The notes under the pieces: generated by a model
Database searches by the model: none
The model's input: only the letters and a program-made list of their open reading frames with translations
Told to the model about the DNA's origin: nothing
From: Rikenellaceae bacterium
GTDB lineage: Bacteria > Bacteroidota > Bacteroidia > Bacteroidales > Rikenellaceae
Assembly: GCA_017379895.1 (NCBI GenBank)
Contig: JAFNVH010000002.1
Location: 1 to 40,331 of the forward strand
Length of the DNA: 40,331 nucleotides
Direction: 5' to 3'
Shown here: one piece after another, positions 20,114 to 29,626 of the stretch
How the letters are laid out: every line of letters starts with the position of its first letter
How positions within the stretch are numbered: the stretch's first letter is position 1
Program-made: the position numbers and the translations under genes

Positions 20114-22144
20114 TTAGAGCCAGCCGTTCGAATTTGCACCGCGGCGCACGGTGATCGTGAAGTCGAAGCTCTTGCCGTTGCTTGCCACGATGCGAGCCGT
20201 GGTCGAGCCCTCGCCAACGCCCTTGAAGATCAACTTCGAGCCCTCGGTCGCAACCGTAGCCACCGCCACGTTGTCGATTGTCACGTTATAGGTAAGCACC
20301 TCGCCACCAACGAAGTAGCGCGCTGGAACAACTGCTACTATACCGTTCTGATCAATATACAGATTCGGGAAACTCAACTCGCGTCCTGCGCCCTCGATTG
20401 CTGCCAGCAGTGCGTCAGCATTGACCTGACCCGCACCCATCTGACCGCGATAGGCGTTCAGATTGATCTGCATCGGCTGAATCGGACCGATATCGGCAAC
20501 ATATCGCGAGTAGGTCTTTGCGCCCGTCTGGTAATTGTCAATCGGTGTTGTGGTCGATATCAGCAGCTCGCGCAGCTCCTTCTCGGTCAGGTGACGACGC
20601 AACTGCGCCGCATACGAAATACCGAGCGCCACAACACCCGAAACGTGCGGGCAGGCCATCGACGTGCCCTCCATATATCCATAACCGCTCGAGCTGATGT
20701 GGTAGGGCAAAGTCGAAAGCACACAACCAACCTCGCCATAGTTATGCTCATCGTCAACGTAGTCGAAATAGTAGTCCTGATCGCCACCGGGTGCCGAAAC
20801 CGACGTTCCGGGACCATAGTTAGTGTAGGTTGCTGCCGTAAAGTCAGCCGCCGTAGCCGCCACCGAGATATAATCCTCCGACGCACCGGGGTAACCCGCC
20901 ATCGGAGCGCTCTCGTTACCGCCCGCGAAGACCGCAACACCACCCTCGATCGGACCATTTGCCGAGCCTGCATTGTGGGTGAAGTAGTCGAGTGCACTCT
21001 TTTCGAGCGGAGCACCAGTCTCCCACTCCTCCTGCGACGCGAAACCGGGCTCGCCCCAATCGTAGGTATTAGCTGCACCCGAAACGTAACCCCAACTGCA
21101 CTGCAAAACCACAGCGCCATTGTCAGCCGCATACTTAATCGCGCGTACAACAGCCAGCGAGCTCGAGCCAGTATAACCCGAGAAGATCTGGCACACCATA
21201 ATCTTCACGCCGTTACCCGAGCCATCGCCGCCCGCTACCGAACTGATACCCAAGCCGTTATTATTCACTGCCGAGATCACGCCCGCAACGTGCGAACCGT
21301 GTCCCGAGTCGTAAACGTCGTTCCAAGTGATAACGCCCGTATTCTTCACGAAGTTGTAGCCATAGCGGTCGCCCACGTAACCATTGCCGTCGTTATCGTC
21401 GTGCGAGCGCCACACCTCGTTCTCGTTGATCCAGATGTTATCCTTCAAGTCGGGATGATCAACAAAGACACCCTCGTCCAGCACCGCCACGATCACCTGC
21501 TCGTCGCCCGTCGCGCGCTTCCACGCGCCCTCGCACTGCACATCGGCATCGCGCACCGACTTAGCCTGTTCGCCCTCGCAGAACTGATCGCCACGATTGA
21601 CCAAGTGCCACTGCGCCGCCAACAGCGGGTCATTCATCGCACCCGTCGCGCGTGTTGCGCTCTCAGCCGCAGCCAAACGCTCCACCGACAGCGGTGTAGC
21701 CTTGGTACGGTAGGCACGCTTGATCGAACGGTTGAAATCGACCGCCTGAACCTCACCTAACGCTTGCATACGCTGCGCAACCTGCTCGGCCGTGCAACCA
21801 GCACCGAAACGAACCACATACCACTGATGCAGCCCCTGCTCACGGGTACGTGCCTCGGTGCGCTCGTCAAGCGGGAAGACGCGCTCCAACTGATAGCCGT
21901 CGATTGCCTCCAAAACCTCGTCCAGCGCCACCGCGCCACTGCGTGTAGCCGCGCCGCGCGTAGTCTCAACCGAGGCGATCATATCGGCAACCTGCGGGGT
22001 GAACTTCACGATCACCTCGCCCTCGACGTACGGAGCCACGATCTGCGGCTCGGAGGGTGTCGGCTCGGGATTCTCCCCCTCGACACACGACGAAAGCGAC
22101 ATCGCTGTCACCATCATCGCCAAATATAACACTCTATATTTCAT
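20114..22144 (-). CDS. Subtilisin-family (S8) serine protease, surface lipoprotein
   Basis: 676 residues. Lipobox LSSC, lipidated Cys20, then VEGENPEPTPSEP. An inhibitor I9-like prodomain (about 40-140, EGEVIVKFTP...WYVVRFGAG). Catalytic domain about 175-545 with Asp223 (VAVLDEGV), His282 (SGHGSHVAGV), oxyanion Asn410 (VFAGGNES) and Ser495 (GTSMACPHVSG), so the triad is complete. The residue after Asp is Glu, where DSG or DTG is usual. A C-terminal Ig-like beta domain (about 600-670) follows. It would cut proteins at the cell surface or in the periplasm; the position within the SusCD operon suggests it makes peptides for the SusCD importer (inference). It is 21 bases after the BACON/LRR gene. 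Confidence 0.92.
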   Translation of the reverse strand: MKYRVLYLAMMVTAMSLSSCVEGENPEPTPSEPQIVAPYVEGEVIVKFTPQVADMIASVETTRGAATRSGAVALDEVLEAIDGYQLERVFPLDERTEARTREQGLHQWYVVRFGAGCTAEQVAQRMQALGEVQAVDFNRSIKRAYRTKATPLSVERLAAAESATRATGAMNDPLLAAQWHLVNRGDQFCEGEQAKSVRDADVQCEGAWKRATGDEQVIVAVLDEGVFVDHPDLKDNIWINENEVWRSHDDNDGNGYVGDRYGYNFVKNTGVITWNDVYDSGHGSHVAGVISAVNNNGLGISSVAGGDGSGNGVKIMVCQIFSGYTGSSSLAVVRAIKYAADNGAVVLQCSWGYVSGAANTYDWGEPGFASQEEWETGAPLEKSALDYFTHNAGSANGPIEGGVAVFAGGNESAPMAGYPGASEDYISVAATAADFTAATYTNYGPGTSVSAPGGDQDYYFDYVDDEHNYGEVGCVLSTLPYHISSSGYGYMEGTSMACPHVSGVVALGISYAAQLRRHLTEKELRELLISTTTPIDNYQTGAKTYSRYVADIGPIQPMQINLNAYRGQMGAGQVNADALLAAIEGAGRELSFPNLYIDQNGIVAVVPARYFVGGEVLTYNVTIDNVAVATVATEGSKLIFKGVGEGSTTARIVASNGKSFDFTITVRRGANSNGWL

Positions 22145-22165
22145 ATCTTTACTCGTTTTCTTACG

Positions 22166-23812
22166 TTACTCTTCCTCGCCCGTGGGCTTCTGTTTGAAGG
22201 GATAGACCTCATAGTAATAATTAAGGTTGGCAGGCTCGTTATCGAACATCGCCTGGCGACCATTCTGCGCACGACCCTCCTGCTGGAAGACCAGACTATA
22301 CGGAATCCACCAATCCAGCGCGGGGTGATACAACAACCAATCGGGCAGCTTGCCATACAGACGGTTGAAGTTGATCGCAAAGCGCTTGGTCGAGGGCATC
22401 ACCTTCTTGATGCGGTTATCGACCAAGAACTGCGGCAACGTATCGACCGCATCGATCTCCTCCTGCGTGTAGTAGGGCACCTCGGGGTCGTCCTCGAACG
22501 TGGGCAGCTCGCCCTGCAAGTAGTTGACCGAGATGATCAGCGTATCCAAATCCCACTTAATCAGGTCGGTCGGGAACTCGGGCTCATCGATGAAGCCTCC
22601 CAGATCGGTACGCACCGAGTTACTCAGGTCGTAGATCAGACTACGCTGGTTGGCGTTCATAATAAGTGTTCGCAACTTGGGGAAGTTCTCCTTAGTCAGC
22701 ACGTCGGGCACCTTCTGGAAGTTGTTCGAGCAGACATCCAAGTGCTCCAGATTCTTCAGATTAGCCAGACTCTTGGGCAGGTCGATCAGGCCATAACCTC
22801 CCACCGTCAGTCGCTTCAACTGCGTCAGCTCCGAGATCTCGTCACCCAGCTCCAAGTTGAGCATAAAGGTGTTGGTGTTACCGAAGATATAGATCTCCTC
22901 GGCCGCCGTCAGATAGCGTACCTCGTAGGGCAACTTCTCGCGCGTGTGGAACAGCATAATCTCGACCTTGCGCACACGACCCACCTTATCGGGCGTGCAA
23001 CCCTCCATCTGCTCCTCCCAGAGCGTCACGTTGTCCCACGTCGACATCGGCGTCGAGGCGTCCCACATCGTATAGACGCCCATCGCGCGGGCGATGCTGA
23101 GCAGTGCCACCGAGTCACCCTCGCGGCTGTTCTCGACAATCGGCTCAGAGGCCAGCTGGCGCACATTCAGTGCATCTTGACGCGTCATCTCGACGCTGCT
23201 CTTGGGGCGGAACACAACCTCAGCCAGACGCTCGCGCGGCGATGTGTTGATATCCCAATTGAATCGCACGGTTACCTCGCGCGGACGCACACCGCGATTG
23301 AGGTCGAGGCGATAGCTCTCGTTGGTCAGCCAGCCCGCATTGTCGGGCACATCGACCTCGAAATCGACATTCGAGCGCACGCGAACATCGAAGTAGCGCT
23401 TACCGTAGGCCTCGAAGTTGGCAACCTCGATAGCATTCTCGTCAATCTCGATCATATAGGGGTAACCTCGCTGCTCGACAACGATATCCTGACTCTTCCA
23501 CGTACGCGTATTCTCGATACGCACCACACCCGTACGGGGCGAGGCGGTCAGTGCCGAGTCGATAATGATCTTACAAGGGGTCGAGCCACGTCCATTCGCG
23601 GGCGAAACAGTGATCCAAGTGTTGTCGGTCGATGCAATCCAATCGTCACCCGACGAAAGCTGCACCAGTTCCGTACCGCCGACCTCCGAAATCTCGATCT
23701 TCGTGCGGTCGATCTCGAACTCGATCAGCTCGCCACTACGATCGCAACCCACCGCCAGCAGCACAACTGCCACGGCGGCAATATATCTCTTCATATTCAT
23801 AATCTTTTCCAT
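22166..23812 (-). CDS. BACON-domain and leucine-rich-repeat lipoprotein
   Basis: 548 residues from the ATG at 23812; internal ATGs at 23800 and 23794 are also possible. Lipobox AVGC with Cys23, then DRSGE. Two BACON-like beta domains (about 30-115 and 120-220). The first has the tell-tale DDWIASTDNTWITVSPANG and ends in VVEQRG; the second has NVDFEVDVPDNAGWL. A linker follows, then LRRs (about 310-480; LTQLKRLTVGGYGLIDLP, LANLKNLEHLDVCSNNFQKVP). BACON domains usually bind glycans, mucin or proteins at the cell surface. LRRs bind proteins. No catalytic site. It lies between the DUF4458/LRR gene (6-base gap) and the S8 protease gene. Confidence 0.85.
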   Translation of the reverse strand: MEKIMNMKRYIAAVAVVLLAVGCDRSGELIEFEIDRTKIEISEVGGTELVQLSSGDDWIASTDNTWITVSPANGRGSTPCKIIIDSALTASPRTGVVRIENTRTWKSQDIVVEQRGYPYMIEIDENAIEVANFEAYGKRYFDVRVRSNVDFEVDVPDNAGWLTNESYRLDLNRGVRPREVTVRFNWDINTSPRERLAEVVFRPKSSVEMTRQDALNVRQLASEPIVENSREGDSVALLSIARAMGVYTMWDASTPMSTWDNVTLWEEQMEGCTPDKVGRVRKVEIMLFHTREKLPYEVRYLTAAEEIYIFGNTNTFMLNLELGDEISELTQLKRLTVGGYGLIDLPKSLANLKNLEHLDVCSNNFQKVPDVLTKENFPKLRTLIMNANQRSLIYDLSNSVRTDLGGFIDEPEFPTDLIKWDLDTLIISVNYLQGELPTFEDDPEVPYYTQEEIDAVDTLPQFLVDNRIKKVMPSTKRFAINFNRLYGKLPDWLLYHPALDWWIPYSLVFQQEGRAQNGRQAMFDNEPANLNYYYEVYPFKQKPTGEEE

Positions 23813-23818
23813 TCCTTT

Positions 23819-26464
23819 TTATTCGAGCATTAGGTCGCAATTGGTAATATTCTGCCACTTGTCGTAGATCAGAATATAGGCACCCACCTGCCAAGCGTAG
23901 CAGATGTCCGACGCATCGAAGACTATGTTCGGGTTGTCGCTGATATCCAGATAGTAACAGAGTGTCGAGATCGTATCGTCGATCGTGCGCAGGTCGTTCG
24001 AGCCGATATAGAAACCGCGCAGACCCACGTGCTGATAGATACCCGTCGGCCACTCGCGCAGACAACGCTCACCCTTCTCGTTACGCTGCGAACGGATTGC
24101 AAAGACGGTCAGGCCAGCACAATCCAGCGGCTCGTAGGGGAAGATACTGAAACTGTTGAACGAGATATCCAAGCCGTAGAAATAGGGCATATTTCCGGCG
24201 TGGAACTCGTGCGGCAGGTCGGTCAGATTGTTGTACGACAGGTCGAGCGACTGCAAGAAGATCGAGTTCTCGTAGGTGAACGAACCCTCGGGAATTTCGT
24301 CAATCGCGCACGCACGCAAGATCACATACTCCACCTGCGAGTTGCTCTTGGCCAGCGCTGTGGGATACTTCGTCAGTCGGGGATTTGACGCCAAGGTCAG
24401 CGTATTGACCTTGATACCATTGTATGTTCCGTCCTCTTCGCCCTCGAAACCGTCGATCAGGTTGCCCGAGAAATCGACCGACACCATCGCAAAACGGCTA
24501 TCCGCCGAGAAGATGTTAGGCACCTTGGTAAGGCGGTTGTAGCGCACCGAGAAGTTCTCGACGTCGTCATAGTTACAGAAGTAACCCTCCTCGTCGCGGG
24601 GCAGCGATTCGAGCAGGTTGTTATCCAGATAGAGCTGCACGGGAGCAACGCCCTTACCCAGCGGGTGAATCTTCGAAATATTATTGAAAGCCAGGTCGAG
24701 CAGACCGATCTTCTGCATCTGCGAGAACGATGCGGGCAGCTCTTCGAGGCTGTTCTGGCGGGCATAGAGGATCTGGATCTTCTCGCGCGCGGGACCATTT
24801 GCCAGCGCATCAAGACCTGCATAGATCTCCTCGGCCGACCACTGCGCATTGTTCGAGATGTTGATCGAAACCAACTCGGGCATCTGCGCAATCGCCATCG
24901 GGAAGCGCTTCATCTTCGAGCAGTTGTAGATCTCCAAGTCGGTACACGACACCAGATTTGCGATCTCCTCGGGCAGCGACTCTATCTCGCTATTAGCCAA
25001 GTAGAAGATCTCCAACTTGGTCAGGTTGCCAATCTCGGCAGGCAACGAACGCAGACCATTGTTGATCGTACCGTGGTTGGTATCGTAGAGGTTGATCTGA
25101 CGCTGCTCGCCCGTCTTGATGTCGATGATCTCGCCCTCGCTCTTCGATTTATAGAGCGCCGTAGCTGCCGTGCTCACACCCTTCTCGGCCAGCGCACGAG
25201 CACAAGGCTCCGAGAACTGCGTTGCGGTGTGAATCTGCGCCAGATACTGCTTGTGGAGCTCCATACGGTTGCGGCGACGCTCGCTGAGCGACACCTCGTT
25301 AGCCGTCGGGTCGTAGGTCAACAAGTTGACATCGTTGTGGTTACCCAGATAGAGCTCAACCAGCTCGGTCAGCTGACCAATCGCCGGCGACATATCGCCC
25401 GAGAAGGCGAAATCGCTCAAATCGAGGCGCGCCACACGACCATTCGAGTGCAACTCGACACCCGGCTGGTCACCCCAAAGGTCAGGGTCTTTATTGAAAT
25501 CCCAATTTGCGCCCGTCGGGAAGTTCTCGCCGATGTAGTACCAGCTCTCGCCATTGAGGCTCTTCCAGATCTCGCGCAGGGCATAATAATCTTTCAAATA
25601 TTCGTCGGTCGCGCGCAGAGCCACGGGGATCGTGCTCTCGGTGGTGCGATTGTCCGCAACCGAGAAATCGGCACCCGCCACATTGGTCTTTACCTCCAAC
25701 AGTGCTCCACTCTCATCGTATGCTTCGAACGACGCAATGCGATACTCGCCCGCCGTCAGCGACAACGTCGTGTCGCAGACGATCGACGAGGTCTGATAGC
25801 CGTCCTCTTCATCGTCGCTCTCATCGAAATGCACCGAGAACTTGCACGCCAACTTCTCGAACGTAGTGCGCACGTTCGAGGCCTTGTTGAGCACCGTGAT
25901 TGACACCTTCTTGATCTCGTCGAAGGTATATTCGCGCTCGGCAGCACGTGTGCCCTCGATCTGCGACAGATCCTTCACCAACGCAAAGCGCACCGAGCCG
26001 CGCGGTGTGACATTGACCGTCAGATCGACAACCTCCAAGCCGCCCTCGCTGACCTCAACAACACACGGCGTCGCAGGCGCACCGTTATAAATAAGTTCGT
26101 CCGTCGCATCGTAGAGCGAGAACGTCACCACCTCGTAGCGACCCGTCAGTAGTTTCAGCTTGTCGCTGCGCAGACCGAACTCGGCAGTTGTCGCATCGGC
26201 CGACGTGAGGTTGATGGTCTGTGCCAGCGTCGTCTCGCCATAGGCCAGCGTGACCTTCACTTTGTAGGCCTCGCCCAGATAGTCGAGCGTCTGCTTGACG
26301 GCACGCGTACCCTCTTCGGCCTCGTACGAAGCCGCTTTGAATAATCGGAATTGAACGTATCCATAGTTAGGCTCGCGGTTGTCGACGGATTGATCTTCGG
26401 TACAACCCACCAAACCAAGCAGCGCCAACGCCAGGCATACGGTAAATCGGTATATTAGTTTCAT
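23819..26464 (-). CDS. DUF4458-like and leucine-rich-repeat surface lipoprotein
   Basis: 881 residues. Lipobox LVGC, lipidated Cys21, then TEDQS. Two tandem N-terminal beta domains (about 34-155 and 156-285) look duplicated. Each starts G-x-V-x-F-x-L, contains EGTRA and later L-x-x-G-x-Y-x-[VI]-x-[ST]-F-x-x-Y-D; this is the DUF4458-type region. A short LRR-cap-like part with LREIWKSLNGESWYY follows, then about fifteen leucine-rich repeats, for example LRSLPAEIGNLTKLEIFYLANSEIESLP and LQSLDLSYNNLTDLP. This gives a curved solenoid suited to protein binding. No enzyme motif. A hairpin separates it from the upstream DUF5003-like gene. Confidence 0.88.
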   Translation of the reverse strand: MKLIYRFTVCLALALLGLVGCTEDQSVDNREPNYGYVQFRLFKAASYEAEEGTRAVKQTLDYLGEAYKVKVTLAYGETTLAQTINLTSADATTAEFGLRSDKLKLLTGRYEVVTFSLYDATDELIYNGAPATPCVVEVSEGGLEVVDLTVNVTPRGSVRFALVKDLSQIEGTRAAEREYTFDEIKKVSITVLNKASNVRTTFEKLACKFSVHFDESDDEEDGYQTSSIVCDTTLSLTAGEYRIASFEAYDESGALLEVKTNVAGADFSVADNRTTESTIPVALRATDEYLKDYYALREIWKSLNGESWYYIGENFPTGANWDFNKDPDLWGDQPGVELHSNGRVARLDLSDFAFSGDMSPAIGQLTELVELYLGNHNDVNLLTYDPTANEVSLSERRRNRMELHKQYLAQIHTATQFSEPCARALAEKGVSTAATALYKSKSEGEIIDIKTGEQRQINLYDTNHGTINNGLRSLPAEIGNLTKLEIFYLANSEIESLPEEIANLVSCTDLEIYNCSKMKRFPMAIAQMPELVSINISNNAQWSAEEIYAGLDALANGPAREKIQILYARQNSLEELPASFSQMQKIGLLDLAFNNISKIHPLGKGVAPVQLYLDNNLLESLPRDEEGYFCNYDDVENFSVRYNRLTKVPNIFSADSRFAMVSVDFSGNLIDGFEGEEDGTYNGIKVNTLTLASNPRLTKYPTALAKSNSQVEYVILRACAIDEIPEGSFTYENSIFLQSLDLSYNNLTDLPHEFHAGNMPYFYGLDISFNSFSIFPYEPLDCAGLTVFAIRSQRNEKGERCLREWPTGIYQHVGLRGFYIGSNDLRTIDDTISTLCYYLDISDNPNIVFDASDICYAWQVGAYILIYDKWQNITNCDLMLE

Positions 26465-26541
26465 TTTTTGAATAAAAACTGTTCGTTCAAAAAACTCTAA
26501 AAAATCTCAATTAATATTCTCGTTATCACTCGTTTACGAAA

Positions 26542-26587
26542 ATTTTGGGGAGCACCCCACCCCACTCGGCGGGGCACTCTCCAAAAT
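26542..26587 (-). terminator. Intra-operon hairpin (attenuator-like)
   Basis: ATTTTGGGGAG (26542-26552) pairs with CTCTCCAAAAT (26577-26587), with further ACCCC/GGGG pairing inside. It starts 7 bases after the stop of the DUF5003-like gene. On the minus strand TTTTCG follows, a short U tract only, so partial termination or 3'-end protection of the upstream mRNA is more likely than a full stop. Confidence 0.65.
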
Positions 26588-26593
26588 ATTTCG

Positions 26594-28636
26594 TTACTCG
26601 GTTACCGCCTTCTCAAATACACAATAGAGATAGACAACCATTGCTCCGCCAGCCGAATGGTATGTAATGTGGCTCTTAGCCTTATTCTCCGTCGGCGACA
26701 TCGTAACCATTGTTACTCCATCTTTCAATTCAGAAGTCAACCACGAAGCGTAAGTGAACACATTAGGCTCTGCATACGTAGGCATCTGCAATGTTGCTTG
26801 CGAACAATTAGCCGAAGTGTGGGTCAGGCGGTACTGCAACACGCCCATACCTGCATTCTCAGCACTAAAGTCGGGATCGCCCTCAACAACTCTTTCCAGC
26901 TTAGCTCCAAGCGACTCGGCAAGAGCGGGATCGGCAAACTTAACCTCGCCCGAAACCTCGGGAACGTACATATAGTTGGGATCCAGAACGCAGTAGATCA
27001 ACGCGTAAGCCACGTTGTTCTCGTCGTAGAATACGATCGTAGCTTCATCAAGCTCTCCTTCGGGTCCTTTTTGCGTATTTGGATACAAACCATTCGCGGG
27101 ATCGTCGCCCAGACGCATACGAACCTTGTAACCATTGGTCAGTTCCTTGTGCGCAGCGCTCTCCTCGAGAGTGATCCAGCATGTCGAAAGATCGTAGGGC
27201 GAGCTGTAAGAGCCGTCGAAACCATAGATCTCATAGCGCGAGAAGGGCTTCGAGAAAATCAGATCATCACCCGAATCATTCGAGCGATAGGTCAGTTTAT
27301 AGGCGTTGGGAATCGATGCCCAAGCATCCTGCCACGGCCACGAACCAGCCGACAACTCAGCGAAATCAGCGGTGAAGGCGTGCATCGTCTCGATGTCGTT
27401 AGCATAGATAACGCCCTTGTTCTCAGCCTCGGCGGGAGCCTCCTGCTTAACAGTGCTCACTACATACTGCTCGTACTCAGCCTTCAAAGCCGTACCGTCG
27501 GCATTGAACAGATCGTAATCGGGATCCGATATCTTCGACGCCAGCGTGCGGGGCAGAGCCACGAGCATACCCTCGCGCTCAGCACCCTCGTTCGGGGTCG
27601 TTGTCACGAAGAACTTGCGCGACCAAACACCAGCATTGTCAGCTGCTGCGTCCCACTCCTCGTCCCAAGTGATTGTGATCCAATCCGCTGCTGGCGACGA
27701 AGCGTAGAGGTAACCGTTGTTCTTGACAATCTTATAGAGTTCGGCACCCTTAGGAGCAGTCATCGTTGCGATTGCACCCGTCTCGATGTACGAATCAGCC
27801 GACGCGTTGAAGTAATGACCCTCAGCGTTGAAAGTCAGCACGGGCGAGATCGAAATCTCGCACATCGCCTCGCAAGCGGGCATCGAGAGCTTCAACTTGC
27901 CAGCCTCAACGGGAGCACTCTCGTTGGTGAAGTCGTTGATCACCATCTCAAAGTTCTCGGCAGTGAAGGGATAAGCCTCCTTAACCGTACGAACAAATAC
28001 CTCGGTGCGACCCTCCTCGCCCGTAGTTACCGACGGATCCAACCACGCGGGCAGCTCGCCACCGATAGCCCACTTGAAGTTGGTCTCGACAACGATGCGA
28101 TGCATATACTGCTCGTTGTGCCACAAGAAATCGAGCGAAGTAACGGGGGTTGTGCCATAGACATAAGCGCCCTCGTCGGTAGTCTTAAAATCGACATTAG
28201 CAGCATCATACTCAGCCACATAGATATTCACCGTACGAGCCAACTTCATACGAGTCAGCTTGGCGATCACCTCGGTCTTGCCGCCCATTGCGAGCGAAAC
28301 CTCGCATACGCGATCGGTATCGAACTCGTCCAGGTCAGCAACCTGAATCTTGATCTGCTGTGCGCCTGCCTCACCACTCATCGAGAGCTGACCCGCTGCA
28401 TCTGCCAACGAGAAATATTGAGCTGCCGACGAGGGGATCGAAACCTTCCACGCCATATTGGGGTTGATCGAGAGCGTAACAGTCTCGCCGCTCTTGACTG
28501 CCTTCTCAACCAACTTCGGGAAGTTGGGAGTCACAGGTTCCGGTTCCGGATCGGGCTCCGGCTCACAACCGATCGAAACAACCGCTGCGGCCATCATAAC
28601 CAGCGCGGTCATCAGTCGAAAAATTTGCTTTTTCAT
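26594..28636 (-). CDS. DUF5003-like surface lipoprotein
   Basis: 680 residues. Lipoprotein signal with Cys24 (SIGC), followed by a strongly acidic Pro-rich linker (EPEPDPEPEPVTP). The first beta domain (about 38-130) is BACON-like (SGETVTLSINPNMAWKVSIPSSAAQYFSL). The remainder is a series of beta-sandwich segments with WITITWDEEWD, YKLTYRSNDSGDDLIFSKPF and a C-terminal VFTYASWLTSELKDGV. I associate this arrangement with DUF5003 lipoproteins that accompany SusCD, but cannot confirm the family by eye. No catalytic motif. It lies 59 bases after the DUF4984-like gene and before the intra-operon hairpin. Probably a surface ligand-binding or complex-forming partner of SusCD. Confidence 0.75.
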   Translation of the reverse strand: MKKQIFRLMTALVMMAAAVVSIGCEPEPDPEPEPVTPNFPKLVEKAVKSGETVTLSINPNMAWKVSIPSSAAQYFSLADAAGQLSMSGEAGAQQIKIQVADLDEFDTDRVCEVSLAMGGKTEVIAKLTRMKLARTVNIYVAEYDAANVDFKTTDEGAYVYGTTPVTSLDFLWHNEQYMHRIVVETNFKWAIGGELPAWLDPSVTTGEEGRTEVFVRTVKEAYPFTAENFEMVINDFTNESAPVEAGKLKLSMPACEAMCEISISPVLTFNAEGHYFNASADSYIETGAIATMTAPKGAELYKIVKNNGYLYASSPAADWITITWDEEWDAAADNAGVWSRKFFVTTTPNEGAEREGMLVALPRTLASKISDPDYDLFNADGTALKAEYEQYVVSTVKQEAPAEAENKGVIYANDIETMHAFTADFAELSAGSWPWQDAWASIPNAYKLTYRSNDSGDDLIFSKPFSRYEIYGFDGSYSSPYDLSTCWITLEESAAHKELTNGYKVRMRLGDDPANGLYPNTQKGPEGELDEATIVFYDENNVAYALIYCVLDPNYMYVPEVSGEVKFADPALAESLGAKLERVVEGDPDFSAENAGMGVLQYRLTHTSANCSQATLQMPTYAEPNVFTYASWLTSELKDGVTMVTMSPTENKAKSHITYHSAGGAMVVYLYCVFEKAVTE

Positions 28637-28695
28637 AAACGATTGATTTTGAGAAATATTAATTGATTTTTAAGAGATTACGTTGTTTTCGTCGA

Positions 28696-29622
28696 CTACA
28701 TTCCCTCTTCGCGTTGCAGGCGCTCGGCCTCCTCATCGCTCACCCACTCGAAGACGTTGTAGAAGTTGCCAACCGTGCCGACCATCGTGCCCATATTCTT
28801 CACATAGACATACAACCACACCACCGCAAATCGCTGGCACGAATTGAAGTATGACTCGTTGTAGGGGCTGGTCGTGCCGAGCAGCTTATTGTCGCCGTGG
28901 ATCATACCGAACACCGACGCCTCGTCGCTCAGTACCTGATCCTCGTCCATCGTGATCTTGGGCTGCGCGGGGTTGCTCGCATCGAAACGCATCTTCACGT
29001 CGTAACCATCGTAGAAACAGTTGCGCAGAATGATCGTATTCTCCTCGGTCGGGTGCAGGTCGGCCTTCACCAGACGCTGGTACGAAGCGTTCTCGCCCGG
29101 ATAATCGTACAACAGCAGCGAGGTCATCACGCACCAACCCGTGAAGTTGTTCACATCGAACGGGCAGCTCTTATACATCACCACCTTGGTCTGCGAGCCG
29201 TTGGGATATAGATCCCACTCCAACTGCTCGGGCATTACCAATCGCAGCACAAAACCGAGCGAGTCGGTCGGCTCGATCTTATCGTAGTTGCCGCGCACAC
29301 GCACCTTGGCCGCCATTTCGCCTGCGGGGATTGTCACCGAGTTCGATTCGAGCGTGTAGTGCACACCCTCGATTGCGTTGCTGCCCTTATCGACAACCTC
29401 AACGCCGAACGTGCGGTCGTAGTCGCACTTGACGGTCGAGGCCACCGTAACCGCGAACGCCTCGCCATCGGCCAGAACCATATTGGTCGAGATCGAATCG
29501 GCGAACATCACATATTCGGGACCCGTGTAGGTCGTATACTCCTCGTTGCACGAGGTGATCGATACGGCTGCCACCACGACAGCCAGCATCGACATATATC
29601 TCATTATTCTGTTCATAATCAT
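28696..29622 (-). CDS. DUF4984-like lipoprotein of the SusCD operon
   Basis: About 308 residues from ATG at 29622 (ATG at 29616 is nearly as good; the frame runs further upstream into susD but the lipobox fixes the start near here). Lipobox ITSC, lipidated Cys25, then NEEY, an acidic surface-type start. N-terminal Calx-beta-like domain (YVMFADSISTNMVLADGEAFAVTVAS, then GVHYTLESNSVTIPAGEMAAKVRV). The C-terminal half has WCVMTSLLLYDYPGENASYQRLVKA and many aromatic residues, as in the DUF4984/DUF4843-type lipoproteins found directly after SusD. Start is 4 bases after the susD stop. Likely a subunit on top of or beside the SusCD complex (inference). Confidence 0.78.
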   Translation of the reverse strand: MIMNRIMRYMSMLAVVVAAVSITSCNEEYTTYTGPEYVMFADSISTNMVLADGEAFAVTVASTVKCDYDRTFGVEVVDKGSNAIEGVHYTLESNSVTIPAGEMAAKVRVRGNYDKIEPTDSLGFVLRLVMPEQLEWDLYPNGSQTKVVMYKSCPFDVNNFTGWCVMTSLLLYDYPGENASYQRLVKADLHPTEENTIILRNCFYDGYDVKMRFDASNPAQPKITMDEDQVLSDEASVFGMIHGDNKLLGTTSPYNESYFNSCQRFAVVWLYVYVKNMGTMVGTVGNFYNVFEWVSDEEAERLQREEGM

Positions 29623-29626
29623 CACA

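Noticed and set aside
19898..28666. Long plus-strand frames opposite the SusCD operon (for example 19898-21760, 22325-23833, 24665-25903 and 26657-28666)
   Set aside because: Arg/Leu/Gln/His-rich products with no signal peptides or motifs, opposite genes with clear domains; codon-bias shadows.
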